Of a stretch of 64,000 nt of DNA, positions 12,646 through 23,672 are shown piece by piece. The stretch is from Sciurus carolinensis. Its lineage: Eukaryota > Chordata > Mammalia > Rodentia > Sciuridae. The stretch spans positions 35,978,454 through 36,042,453 of the forward strand of contig NC_062232.1 in the NCBI RefSeq assembly GCF_902686445.1. Direction: 5' to 3'. Each line of letters starts with the position of its first letter. Within the stretch, counting starts at the first letter, position 1. The position numbers and the translations under genes were made by a program. Below the pieces are notes generated by a model that worked only from the letters and a program-made list of their open reading frames with translations, was not told the origin of the DNA and did no database searches.

Positions 12646-13744
12646 AAGCCATACTAAACACCAAGGTGATAGGATATAGATTGACCACATGTTTGAGTTC
12701 ATCAAGTATCTGGAAAATGTGGTCAAAGATCCACAGAAGAGATTGTAAGAAACTGGATATGAATATATTAGAGATAAAAAAAATGTCAAACTCTGGCTTT
12801 CTGCTAAAACACAGTTCCTCATTACACAGACTTCAAGTAGCTTTCATGTGCCAGGGAGAAAGATGACTAAGATGGTTCCCTGCCTCTTAAGAATTATGTC
12901 TAATAACAGATAGACTTTATTACATTGAATTTTAAGTGTTGTAATATAAATATTCACCAAGTCCTGTGGCTATAAAAAGCAAATATTTGATGGTACTGCA
13001 TGAAGCAAAGGGTATTCATAATGACACCTGAGGTCTATGCATTCCCTAAACAAGACCAAATTGTTTGATAAGCTGCCAGATATTATCCAGTACATTCTTA
13101 GGTATTAAAAAAATCTCAGCTATTTATGCTGAAGAAGATAGCAACTCAGGTTGTCATAGGAAACAAGACTCAAGTCAGAACCAGGAAATTTAAGTAGTCA
13201 GTTTTCATATTACCTCCTAAGGAGTGTGAGGCACATTTTCCCAAAGCCCAATGGAGTTGTTTGGAGTACAAAACAATTTATAGAGAGCAGCTGAAAGCCA
13301 ATTGGTGAGGATGAAATAATGCCCATTAGGCAAGCTAAATGCTCTAAGTGGACATAGGCTGACTGTGGAGTGGGATGCTTCAGTTTATAACACCCCAAAC
13401 TTTGAGATCCTGTTCCTTCTCAGGTGATAGAGTTTTAGCCCATGCTACCAAATCCCAGGTACTGTTTCAGGATGAGAAGCAACTACCAAAATGTTTAACT
13501 TGAGTTTGACAATATATGATTATTAGCCTCAGTGATTGATTTCCTTAAATCAGGGCAGCACAATATCTTGACTTAAAAATATAAAGAAAAATACCAATGT
13601 CAATTTCTTGGTTTTGACCTTGAGCTATAGTCATGTAACCTGTTACCATTAGGGGAAATGAGCCAGAGGTACATAGGACACTGTACTATTTTTGCAATTC
13701 CCCAGGAATCTATAATTACTTTAATATAACACTTATTTTTTCAT
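12646..13744. other. No recognisable feature
   Basis: Unique-looking sequence, no convincing frame or repeat. Confidence 0.5.
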
Positions 13745-13952
13745 TTAAAAAGTTATATTGATATACAATTCACATACAAGTCACCCACTTGAAGTGTACA
13801 TTTCCATATTTTTTTGAATATTTGGAGTTGTACAACCATCATAACTATCTTCTTCCAGAATGTTTTCATCACCTCCCAAAGAAACCCCATAACTACTAAG
13901 CACTCACTTCTCATTCCTCTCCTCTTCTCCAAACCCTGGGAACCATTAATCT
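13745..13952 (-). mobile_element. Ancient L1 (L1M-type) 3' region, antisense
   Basis: The stretch around tatattgatatacaattcac and the following caccatcacctcccaaag-like text matches the old mammalian L1 3' end in reverse. The same family appears again at 18140-18900. Confidence 0.55.
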
Positions 13953-14120
13953 GGCTTTTTTTTTTTTTTTTTTTTTTTTTTGGTCAGGGGGAACAGTGAT
14001 AAATGTTTTTAATTATTTTCATACATGTATGTAGGGTAATAATGTCTGTCTTACAATCTACCATCCTTCCCCTCCCCACCCACTCTCCCCTCATGCCCTC
14101 TATACAATCCTACAACTTAT
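13953..14120 (-). mobile_element. L1 3' UTR fragment, antisense
   Basis: A run of T (13955-13981) followed by the reverse of an L1 3' UTR (pyrimidine-rich ccttcccctccccacccact) indicates a short minus-strand L1 copy with its poly-A tail at 13955. Confidence 0.65.
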
Positions 14121-14469
14121 TTTTAATCAAGTAAAGAAGTCTCAGAGATCTTGCCCAAAGTCTTAGATCTTTTGAAACCTTGTAATAAGATCTTCAGTTC
14201 AACAAAATTACTTACCTGATTAACTAGCTTATGAAGTATGCTGGCACAGTGGGAATCACCCCAACCCAGAACTGCAGGTCAAAATAAGCAGTGTATCCTT
14301 TAAATTGGGGTTCTTAAATTGGAGGTCCATAACAACCATGGGGTGTAACTTGACTAGGAAAGTCTCTTCGCTCTTACTAACCCTAACAAATTTAATACTT
14401 CCTTCAGCTAATAGTCAATCCACAACATCCCTAAAAATTGAATTTGTCACAATAGAAATCAACAAATTT

Positions 14470-14710
14470 TCTTAAGCAAAATAAGTCACAGAGAAGTACT
14501 GAATGTTTTATCTCGTATGTGGAATCTAGAGGAGAAAAAGAGTTGAAAGTAGCAGAGAAACTATTAGAGAAAAAAGGAAGGAGGAAGAAGGGAAAGGAGG
14601 AAGAAGGGTAAGAAAGGACAATGGGATGGATATGATCAAAATGTTATTTTCATTCACATATATGACACAATGAAAGCTATTCTGTATAATTATAATGCAC
14701 TAAAGATTTC
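14470..14710 (+). mobile_element. L1 3' end fragment
   Basis: ORF2 tail and 3' UTR (tatgtggaatctagaggaga, purine-rich gaaggaggaagaaggg, then tgtataattataatgcacta). It matches the 3' UTR layout at 17600-18110. Confidence 0.7.
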
Positions 14711-16180
14711 CACTCAAAAAAGAAATTGGCTATTTTCATTTCATATTACTTTATTACAGATCTCAAGTTATAATTTGCATTTGTCACTATTTCAAAATCA
14801 TGTTAGTACCTGGGGATAATAACCGGTTCTCACATGATTGCTCTCTTTGTGTCTAAAGATTTTAGTACAAAGGAGTTGCCCAACTCTGGGTCAGGTGGAT
14901 ATTTAGCTACTAAACATGAAGCGGAAAGTTATTTCATGGGTAACTAAGACAGCCATATTACTTTCCAGCACACTATCTACAATTATTTTACAGTCTACAT
15001 ACATTAAAGTTGGGAGTCATTCTTATGAAGATTTTGCAAAGCTAGCACATGGAATACAAAGGTGAACCAGGCAAGTGCAAACACATCTGACATTTGAGGT
15101 AACTTAAAATAATACATTTTAACCCTAATTATAATAGGTCCCCTTAGCTATGTAATTCTCCCTTATCTGTGGTTTTACTTTGTACAGTTTCACTTACCCA
15201 GAGTCAGCTAAGTTCTGAAAAGATTAAATGGAAAGTTTCAGAAATATTACATAAGTATTAAATTCCATGCCTTTCTGAATATTGTAATGAACTCTTTTCC
15301 TATCCCACTCTGTCCAAGGTAGGTCAGTCTACACTGTGTGCCACCTACCTGTTAGTCATTCACTAGTCATATAGATTATCAGAAAACTGTCATGGTATCA
15401 CAGTGCTTATGCTCAAGTAACCCTTATTTTACCTAATGCCCCCAAAACACAAGAGTAGTGATAATGGCAATTCGAACCTGCCGAAGAGAAGCCATAAAAG
15501 ACTTCCTTTAAACATCATCACAAGAAGGGTATATATAGTACAGTAGTTTGAGAGACAGATTCATGGAAATTCTTATATTGTTGCTAACTGTTCTATTAGT
15601 TATTGTTAATTTCTTGTGCCTAGTTTATAAATGAAACTTTAGCATAAGTATGTTTATATAGGAAAAATCATAGTGTGTGTATATGTATGTGTATATATAT
15701 ACACACATACTATATATATATATTTATATATGGTTTGGAACTGAGGTACCAGGCATTTGCTGGGGGTCTTAGAACATATTCCAGAGAAGAGGGGGATATT
15801 GTATTAATAGATTGTGCAATGATAGGGGTCATATACACTGTGAATATGGTGAATAACAGGTGTTTTCTCCTTAATATTTTTGTATACTATTAGGAAATAA
15901 GGAAACAAGAGCACATACAAGATTTTATGAAGGGTTGTATATTCTGAAAACACTCCACACTTAAAATAATTTTTGAAAAAAACAAATTTATAAACCATTT
16001 TTCTAGGAAAGCACAGAAATATATATAACCACAATGCTGGAAGGAGTGCTTTACCAAGAGGAAGCTACAATTTAAACTTCTATCCATTCCTTTGACAAAA
16101 GATTACTGTTAACACCTGGAAACACTGCATAACTCTTCAAAGAGGGTTTTGTTGTCATTTTTTTATTTGCCTTTTTCATT
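14711..16180. other. No gene; contains a TG/TA microsatellite
   Basis: Mostly unique-looking. An alternating tgtgtgtatatgtatgtg / tatatatata tract lies at about 15673-15730. A weak MIR or L2 piece cannot be excluded. Confidence 0.45.
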
Positions 16181-16361
16181 TTGGGATTTTTTTCCCCCTT
16201 GGATATAGGGAATTCAATCCAGGATCACTGAGCTGCATCCCCAGTCATTTTTTAAGATAGATCTTGCTAAGTTGCTGAAGATAGCTTCAAACTTGCAATA
16301 CACTCCTGCCTCAGCCTCCAAAGTGGCTGGGATTACAGGCATGGGCTACAATATATGGCTG
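16181..16361 (-). mobile_element. B1-dID composite SINE
   Basis: The plus strand reads the reversed ID half (gagctgcatccccagtc) and then the reversed B1 half (cctcagcctccaaagtggctgggattacaggc). Confidence 0.85.
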
Positions 16362-16372
16362 TTATTTTTCTT

Positions 16373-16453
16373 TTTTGTGTGTTGCTGGGATTGAATCCAG
16401 GGCCTTGTGCATGCAAGGCAAGCACTCTACCAACTGAACTATATCCCTAGCCC
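16373..16453 (-). mobile_element. ID-type SINE
   Basis: The reversed body ttgctgggattgaatccagg through actatatccctagccc is well preserved. It directly follows the B1-dID. Confidence 0.9.
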
Positions 16454-16559
16454 ATGTTGTTTTTCTTAATAGCAAAAGCCAACCACAGATTCATCTTTTC
16501 TTAAATATAAAATTCTCAAAGAGTTTGGCCTAGATGAAGATGACTTATTGATTTTAAAA

Positions 16560-17850
16560 TGTCTTTGAGTAATGACCATTTTACCAAAAGTGTTATACGG
16601 ACTCAATGCTATTCTCATCAAAATACCAATTATATTCTTAGAGAATTAGAAAAATGTCCTCAAATTCATATGGAAGAATAAAAGACTCAAAATAGACAAA
16701 GCAAAAAGAGCAATACTGAAGGCATCACAACCTGATCTCAAATTATACTACAGAGCTATAGTAAGAAAACAGCATAGTATTGGCATGAAAACAGACATGA
16801 AGGTCAGTAGAACAAAATATAGGACAGACAAACCCATATAAATACAATCATCTAATACTTGACAAAGGTGCCAAAAAGGTGTTGGAAAAAAGATAGCCTT
16901 TTTAACAAATGGTTCTGGGAAAACTGAATATCCATATTGATTTAAAAAAATGAAACTTACACTCTGCACAGAAGTCAACTCAAAGTAGATCAAAGACCTA
17001 GGAAATAGACCAGAAACTTTGAAAATGCTACAAGAAAACAGGTTTAACACTCCCACATATTGATGTAGGCTCAGACTTCCTTAACAAGACCCTAAAGCTC
17101 AAGAAATAAACCAAGAATCAACAAATGGGATAGCATCAAATTAAAAAGCTTCTGAACAATGAAGGAAATGCAAATCAAAATTACATTGAGATTCCATCTC
17201 ACTACAGTTAGAATGGCAATCAAAAATACAAATAATAAATGCTGGTGAGAATGCAGGAGAAAAGGTAGACTCATATTGCTGGTGGAACTGAAAATTAGTA
17301 CAGTCACATTGGACAGCAGCATAAAGATTCCTCAAAAAACTGGGAATGAAAACACCATATGACTCAGAAATTCCACTCCTTGATATTTATTCAAAAGAAC
17401 TAAAATCAGGCACATGAGTGTTTACAGCAGCACAATTCGCAACAGCCAAGTTATGGCACTAGTGCAGGTGCCCATCAACACATGAATGAATAAAGAAAAT
17501 GTGGTATATACACACAATAGAATTTTACTCAGTCATAATAAAGAATGAAATGATGGTACTGGCTGGTAAATGGATGGAAATGGAGATCATGCTAAGTAAA
17601 ATAAGCCAAACTTGGAAAGTCAAGGGTCAAACATTTTATCACAGATGCAGAAGTTAGACTAAAATAAGGAAAAAAGAAGGGATACCATGAAAACTGAAGA
17701 CAGATCAATAGAATAGAGAATGGGGGGCTGAGAAGGAGGGAAGAGGGATGACAAAAGGAAAGAACTAATGAAATTGACCAAATTATTTTGTGTACATATG
17801 ACTATACCACAGTGTACACCTTTATGTACAACTATAAAGCACCAGTTAAA
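16560..17850 (+). mobile_element. L1 ORF2 C-terminal part and 3' UTR
   Basis: Sense L1 ORF2 from the region after RT to the stop, then 3' UTR. The reading frame is broken throughout. The same 3' UTR continues at 17960-18112 after an ID SINE that inserted into it. Confidence 0.85.
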
Positions 17851-17862
17851 AAATAACTAGAA

Positions 17863-17946
17863 GGGGGCTGGGGAGATAGCTCAGTCGGTAGAGTGCTTGC
17901 CTTGCAAGCACAAGGCCCTGGGTTCAATCCCCAGCACCGCAAAATA
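17863..17946 (+). mobile_element. ID-type SINE, well preserved, with target site duplication
   Basis: The body gggggctggggagatagctc to ccccagcaccgc is close to the tRNA-Ala/BC1 type. It has a perfect A box (tagctcagtcgg) and a near B box (ggttcaatccc). Direct repeats aataactagaagg (17852-17864) and aataaatagaagg (17947-17959), one mismatch, flank it. It sits inside an L1 3' UTR and is probably one of the younger SINEs here. Confidence 0.9.
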
Positions 17947-17959
17947 AATAAATAGAAGG

Positions 17960-18112
17960 AAGACCAGTATAGTAGAGGAAGGGGAACAGGGGGAGGAAGA
18001 GAGGAAGGAAAGAGGAAGTACTGGGAAATGAAATGGAATATGCATGGAATATTATAGGATTATGTCAAAATTAACTCATTATGTACAACTATAATGCACT
18101 AACATTCAAAAG
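17960..18112 (+). mobile_element. L1 3' UTR, remainder
   Basis: Continues the L1 interrupted by the ID element: purine-rich gggggaggaagagaggaagg and the terminal attatgtacaactataatgc. Confidence 0.75.
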
Positions 18113-18139
18113 TTGCTTTGAGATATGTCATGAATATTA

Positions 18140-18900
18140 ATCTATTTAAGATATGTAATTCAGCGTTTTCTTAGTATATTCAGGAGGTTGTACAACCCTC
18201 ATCACTATTTGAACTCCGAACATTTTTTCACCAGAAGAAGCCAATACCATACCTTTTAGCAATTGTTCTTTCTTACCCAGCCCCTGGAAACTACTAACCT
18301 GTATTGTTTCTATGGATTTGCTCATTCTTGTCATTAACATAAATGGAATTAAACAACATATGTCCTCTTGTGGCTGGCTTTCTTTAGTGTTTTCAAGGTT
18401 CATCCCTTTTATTATCAATATTCCCATTGTATAGATATGTATAAGGGTCAAATTTTGTTTATCCATTCAATTGTTGTACATTTGGATTTTCCCCCACTGT
18501 TTTGGCTATTAGGAATAATACTGTTAATGAATACTTAGGTACTGGTTATTGTGTGGACATGTTCTAAATTCTCTTGGGTATGTAACTAAGAGTGGAATTT
18601 TTGAGTTATATGGTCATCCTATACCTAACATTTTAAGGAACTGTCCTATTCTTTTCCGCAGCAGTGGCATCATTTTACATTCCCAGCAGCAATAAATGAA
18701 AGCCCAATTCCCCACATCCTTGCTAACATTTGGTATTGTCATTTAGTCATCCAAGTGGGTGTGAAGTGACATCGTGGCTTTGATGTGCATTTTCTCTAAT
18801 AACTGATACTTATATATTAGTCATTTTTGTTTTTGAGGAAATGTTCATTCAAATCCTTTGTCCATTTTTATTTTGTGTTATTTCTCTATTGCCGAGTTGT
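18140..18900 (-). mobile_element. Ancient L1 (L1M-type) ORF2 end and 3' UTR, antisense
   Basis: The plus strand carries the reversed old L1 text (gttttggctattaggaataat, tctcttgggtatgtaactaa, tacattcccagcagcaat). It is heavily diverged and no frame is kept. Confidence 0.75.
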
Positions 18901-19017
18901 TAAAAAAAAAAAAAAATTGATCAGAGTATGAATGTTTTACTACAAATGGAATTTAACTCAAAAGACTACGGGAAACATAGGTGTTTTGCCTCGCAATGTG
19001 AATTAGAGAAACTTTGA

Positions 19018-19108
19018 TTTTTTTTTTTTTTTGTGGTGCTGGGGATTGAACCCAGGGCTTTGTGTATGTGAGGCAAACACTCTACCAGATGAACTATATC
19101 CCCAGTCT
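19018..19108 (-). mobile_element. ID-type SINE
   Basis: A T run, then the reversed body ggtgctggggattgaaccca to gaactatatccccagtc. Confidence 0.9.
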
Positions 19109-20324
19109 TTAATTTGTTTTGAAACAATGTATTTGTAAAATTCAGTTTTTCAACCCTTGTATTCACTAAACAAAAACTCAGAACCAATTGGATGTAAAAT
19201 ATAACATGTATGTTGTCTTGTCCAAAAAACGACCCTTGATTTAATATTTTGATTCAAATTAAGCAGTCTTCACACTGAAGTGTTTGTTTTAATTTGCCTG
19301 AACTTAAAATACATTGTTATTTAATGCACTAAGGCACATATTTACATCACAATGTTGTTTTAAAAATGATACTTTTGGTTCCTTTCTTTAAAATCTCAGT
19401 ATTTTATTTTATACCTTTATACACATTGTGAACTGCCCATGAACCACCAAAGTGGTCCATGGGAAAACAAACAAAAGAGTCCCTGCTCCAACTACAGAGA
19501 AGAATACATCTTCTAAAGGGCAAGAAGAATCACTGTAGCATTTTTTTAAATGCTACACAAATATATAGTCAGTGAGTCTCTGGCTTATTTCAATCTAATT
19601 CTGCACACTGGAGTGGCTAATCCTGTTCAGATGATTGGGAGCAAAGGGAAAGATAAAGCCTTTGACTTTTCTATGTAAGAATACATTAACCCTTAAAAGA
19701 TGGAAGGAAATCAATATTTGAGAGAGTGCTGGTAATTATTACAATCAAATTTGTAAAGCACATTTTATGTGAGCCCAAAACAGCCATGTGTGCACAACCA
19801 CATTTAATTTCACACAAATCTCTCAACTTTCCTTAGCATTGTGGGTAGCAGAGTTGATGCTGGTTTGTAAATTTCACTGTTGTCTTATAGATGTACACAA
19901 GATGAGTTTTTCCAACTAAGCCAAATAGTAGAAATATAAGCCAAAGTCACTGGGGCCTAACAGAATACCCTCACCCCAATAAAAACCTTCTGAAGAACAG
20001 TATGACAGACCACATTTGCTGTGTACCTAGGGCAACTGTGCATTGCAGGTAGGTTCTTTGGGAAGCCCCAGGATCTAGAATCCCCCACACAGAATATAGA
20101 TATTTTAATATGCTGAGGAAATTTGGCTCCATGATCTAAGTCCCATTTAATTGTCCCAGAAACAAGGCAAACTAGTCACAGAGAATAAAAGTCTATACAC
20201 TAGAAAAACTAGATACTCAGGACACAACTGATGGAGGTAGGGTCCTCCTGAAGAGATAATGATACCTCTGCTAAATTCCCTAGATCTAATTTCATTATTT
20301 TTAAAAATAGTATTTCTATCGACT
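19109..20324. other. No recognisable feature
   Basis: Unique-looking AT-rich sequence. Confidence 0.5.
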
Positions 20325-20430
20325 TCAATCCTTTGAGTACCTGCTGTGTGTCAAGTATTATGCACTAAAGATGAAAAGATAAATGTCTGTTCTTGACCTC
20401 AAAACAGTTTGTAGCCTGGTATTAGGCATA
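20325..20430 (-). mobile_element. L2 fragment, antisense (weak)
   Basis: The text ttgagtacctgctgtgtgtcaag is the reversed L2 3' end. It is short and diverged. Confidence 0.45.
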
Positions 20431-20569
20431 TCAAACTTAACACTCTCAAAATAGAACTCTTCAGGGTCTCTATGCAGCTCTCCCTGACCCAGTCATACTC
20501 ATCTCAATGTTAACCATCTCCACTCAGTTGTTTGAGCCAAAATTTGTGATCCTCAATTTTCTCATACCA

Positions 20570-20910
20570 CAGCCAGACCATCAATATCTGTGCAAGTTCA
20601 GGCTTCAAAGTTTTCAAAATAAGATCCACTTGTTACTACATCTAATTACCTCCACCTCAGCCACCACCACCAAATCTTAATTAGCCCTGCTCCATTTTCA
20701 CTCCTACACAAGTCAAGGTGACATTTCTACCCAAATGTCAAATATCATGACTCTGCTTAAAACTGCCCAGTGAATTACTACTCAACTATGGCCTAGAAGA
20801 TCTTACATAATCCAGTCCCTATCTGCCTCCTTTCTCTCCACTTTCATTATTCAAAGGCTCCTCAGCCACACTAGTCACATTTGTCTCTCAGTGTTTAGAG
20901 TTCTGGTAAA
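20570..20910 (+). mobile_element. L2 LINE fragment
   Basis: Old L2 3' ORF text is recognisable (atgactctgcttaaaactgc, then gcctagaagatcttacataa and cctcagccacactagtcac). Confidence 0.6.
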
Positions 20911-20924
20911 CAAAACACCTCTCT

Positions 20925-21262
20925 TCCCACAGGTATTCATTCTGGGGTTTCTGAGAAGTGTGAATGAATAAACCTGTCTCCAGGCCAATAGGATTGTCTC
21001 TTAAAGAGAATTGGCAGAACTGTGAACCAAGACACACTCTGAGAGGTCAGGACAAACTGTAAGTCATCTGTTGATGGATAGCCCCTGCAATCTTGGGGCA
21101 ACATCTCAAGACTACCCCCTGGAGCTACTGAGAGATAAACAGACTTGTGTTTTACTGTGAATTTACTGAGCCTTTGGCATCGAGGTTCTTCCAGCATTAA
21201 CCTCATTGGAATTATAAGACCCAACCATTATTTTCTCAGCTGTGTCACCAAAATTGTACCAC
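20925..21262 (-). mobile_element. Probable ERV leader downstream of the minus-strand LTR
   Basis: On the minus strand this lies directly 3' of the LTR end (…ggcaaca at 21263). The first bases, TGGTACAATTTTGGTGAC (21261-21244), sit where a primer binding site should be, but I cannot assign a tRNA. A 95-codon frame (21224-20937, minus) has no recognisable domain. The boundary with older sequence is near 20925 and uncertain. Confidence 0.4.
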
Positions 21263-22205
21263 TGTTGCCACCCGCAGCAACAATCTCGCGGTAATTTATG
21301 GAGGTGGACTGGAACCGAACTACTTCTATTATCTTCATCTGGGCTACTTCCTTGCTTATTTGCTTGTTCGCTAGTTTATAGAGGAAGAAAAGCTTTGCTT
21401 ACTTTTAGTTTTAGAAGAAGAGAGGCTTTGCTTAAAGGAAGAGAGACTTTGCTTAAAGGAAGAGAGACTTTGCTTAAAGGAAGAGAGACTTTGCTTAAAG
21501 GAAGAGAGACTTTGCTTAAAGGAAGAGAGACTTTGCTTAAAGAAAGAGAGACTTTGCTTAAAGAAAGAGAGACTTTGCTTAAAGAAGAGAGACTTTGCTT
21601 AAAGAAGAGAGACTTTGCTTAAAGAAGAGAGACTTTGCTTAAAGAAGAGAGACTTTGCTTAAAGAAGAGAGACTTTGCTTAAAGAAGAGAGACTTTGCTT
21701 AGAGGAAAAGAGACTGCTTAGAGGAAAAGAGACTTTGCTTAGAGGAAAAGAAACTTTGCTTAATTTTAGAGAATGCTACTCTTTCAGAGGTCTACGCTTA
21801 TCAAAGGTCTACTGCTTCTTAAAGGTGGGTCGCTTCTTGGAGGTGCGGCGTGTGTCGTGCAGCATGCGGCCTACGTCCTACAACCTGCAACCCCCACGTT
21901 CTACGATCTGCGATCTGGAGGTGTCTTCTTAGTCCCTCGTTCTGCGATCTATCAGAGATGCTGCTTATCAGAGGTGCTTCCTATAGGTGTGTGTCTTATA
22001 TACCTAAGGCAGCCAATCAGCTTAGGATTAAGTAGCACGGTTGGAGCATGCGCCACGGTACCAATTAAGAATGAGGAACATCTGTTGACCACTAGCGCAG
22101 AAGCAACATTAACTAATCAGGCAAAAGTAGATCACGCCATGTTAACACTAATTATGCACCACCTCTTGGCTCAACGCCAGCCACCATCCTAGGGCTACCC
22201 AAACT
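21263..22205 (-). mobile_element. IAP/ERVK-like LTR with expanded internal repeats
   Basis: On the minus strand it runs from about 22205 (tttgggtagccctaggatgg) to 21263 (…ggtggcaaca). It has a CCAAT-type box (gattggc) and a TATA box (gtatataaga, around 21995-22004 on the plus strand). Then comes a long CT-rich transcribed region with tandem repeats, then a GC-rich end. This layout, with a pyrimidine repeat block in R, is that of rodent IAP-type LTRs. At about 940 bp it is long, largely because of the repeats. A poly(A) signal variant (aataag) lies near 21355-21365. Upstream boundary and family are inferred. Confidence 0.6.
21408..21765. repeat. 20-21 bp minisatellite, about 17 units
   Basis: Plus-strand unit aaaggaagagagactttgctt. 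Variants occur in blocks: 21-bp gga units first, two 21-bp gaaa units, then about six 20-bp units (aaagaagagagactttgctt), then three aga-gga-aaa units. The block order shows local duplication of adjacent units. It lies inside the LTR above. Confidence 0.9.
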
Positions 22206-23351
22206 TGTCTCTGCATACCACTGTGCCCTCCTCCTCATATTTAGGAACCCAGTGCTCCAACTCTACACATATTCAAAGAGAGAAAGTTACCTCTGTATAC
22301 AAAAGAGCTGTACCACTAGCCTAGTTTCCAGGAGCTATAACCAAAGAGACTCACTTTTGGAAGCCACACACACAGTTTATTGACATCAACTTGCAGCAGA
22401 GGTGATAGAAGTGCTTTCCTAGTGGGGATTCAGTTTTTCATATGACCAAGAACCTATCCTTTAATTGCTCTTGATCATTCCCATCTTAAGGTCGCTGTGC
22501 TTCAGTAAACTATGCCTCTGAAATAATTCCAGTTTTACCAACCTTCAAAGGGCTTTCACCTGTTATTAAAGCCAAAGAAAATAATCTGGCTTCAACAATG
22601 AATAGAGGTCTACACAAGGCAAGAACAAAATCTGAAATTATAGATGGAGTTAGGGTAGTTTACCTAGGCACCATCTCTGTGAGAGGCTTCTGTTCATCTC
22701 TTTCTTTGGACATATCTGGAAAAAAAAGTCTCTGGTTATTATTCTTGAATACTAGGTAACCTTAGGGAAGCTCTTTTTAACATCTGAATTTAGATTAGAA
22801 CAAGCTTGGAATATCCCCAGATTTTGTATGCTTTTTCCTAGAGCTATATTCACCCTGGGAACATCCTCAAAGAACTGCCATTTTCAGAGTTAACACAGGT
22901 TTACTCCAGCCACCATCTTTTGAAAAAAAAAAAAAAACTTTACAACCACACAGACCAAATCACTTTATTTTCAAGACAAGATATCTTTTGAGGATAAGCT
23001 TAAGTTGCAAGTCTGCACCCATTTCTCCTCTCCCATCGCTCCCAGGTATCCAAGGTACGTCAGTAGGGTTTCAGGAATAACCATGCAGTTTTATTTCCCA
23101 CAAATGAAATCAATGTTGAACATACTTTAGCAAGCAAGTTCATCCCCAAAACAACTCTATTCCAACTATAACTTGTATCCCTCAGACATCTACCATTGAT
23201 TGCTTAGCAAATGGAAGGTACCTGGGGGATATAACTCTTCCCCATTTTCAAAGTTCTGGAGGTCCTCACATAAGAAGACTCTGTTGCTCATGACTCCCTG
23301 GCTTTTTGGACTAGTTACCCTTGTAAATAGATTGGATTTTTATTCTATGTG
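22206..23351. other. No recognisable gene
   Basis: Unique-looking sequence with a short A run at 22921-22937. No frame worth reporting. Confidence 0.5.
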
Positions 23352-23430
23352 TGTGGTGGTGCTGGGGATGAAACTGGGAGTCTCATACAAGCTAAGGAAA
23401 TGCTATACCACTGAGTTATACCCCCTACCC
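23352..23430 (-). mobile_element. ID-type SINE
   Basis: Reversed body tggtggtgctggggatgaaa to gagttatacccccta, diverged in the middle. Confidence 0.8.
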
Positions 23431-23450
23431 CCATAAAGTATTATCCTCAG

Positions 23451-23505
23451 GCCTGGGGTGTAGCTCAGAGGCAGGGCATGTTCAACCCCCAGGCCACCCC
23501 CCCTC
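23451..23505 (+). mobile_element. ID-type SINE, internally deleted
   Basis: Starts gcctggggtgtagctcagag, loses the central part, and ends ttcaacccccaggcc. Confidence 0.7.
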
Positions 23506-23524
23506 AAAGGATCTTCCTCTGATT

Positions 23525-23672
23525 TGGCTACTTTTTATTTGTTGGGGAGGCAGGGTTGGCACAGGGTATTGCCATTTCCCACACTGACCTTGAACTCCTG
23601 AGTTAAACAGATCTTCATGCCTTGGGCTCCCCAGTAGCTGGAACTACAAGAGCACACCACTGAGCCCATGTA
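23525..23672 (-). mobile_element. B1/Alu-like SINE, diverged
   Basis: The reversed 7SL-type ending is visible (ggctccccagtagctggaac, then a ccactgagccc end). Confidence 0.6.

Noticed and set aside
17863..17946. Possible tRNA-Ala gene
   Set aside because: A and B boxes are present but the cloverleaf is not kept, and an A-rich tail and target duplication show it is an ID retroposon.
21242..21622. 126-codon frame with a repeated RETLLKG unit
   Set aside because: It is the translation of the 21-bp minisatellite inside an LTR, antisense to the LTR transcript.
21408..21765. Possible CRISPR-like repeat array
   Set aside because: Units are contiguous without spacers, and the context is mammalian. 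It is a tandem minisatellite.
21773..22192. 139-codon plus-strand frame
   Set aside because: Lies antisense in the U3/R part of the same LTR, no domain.
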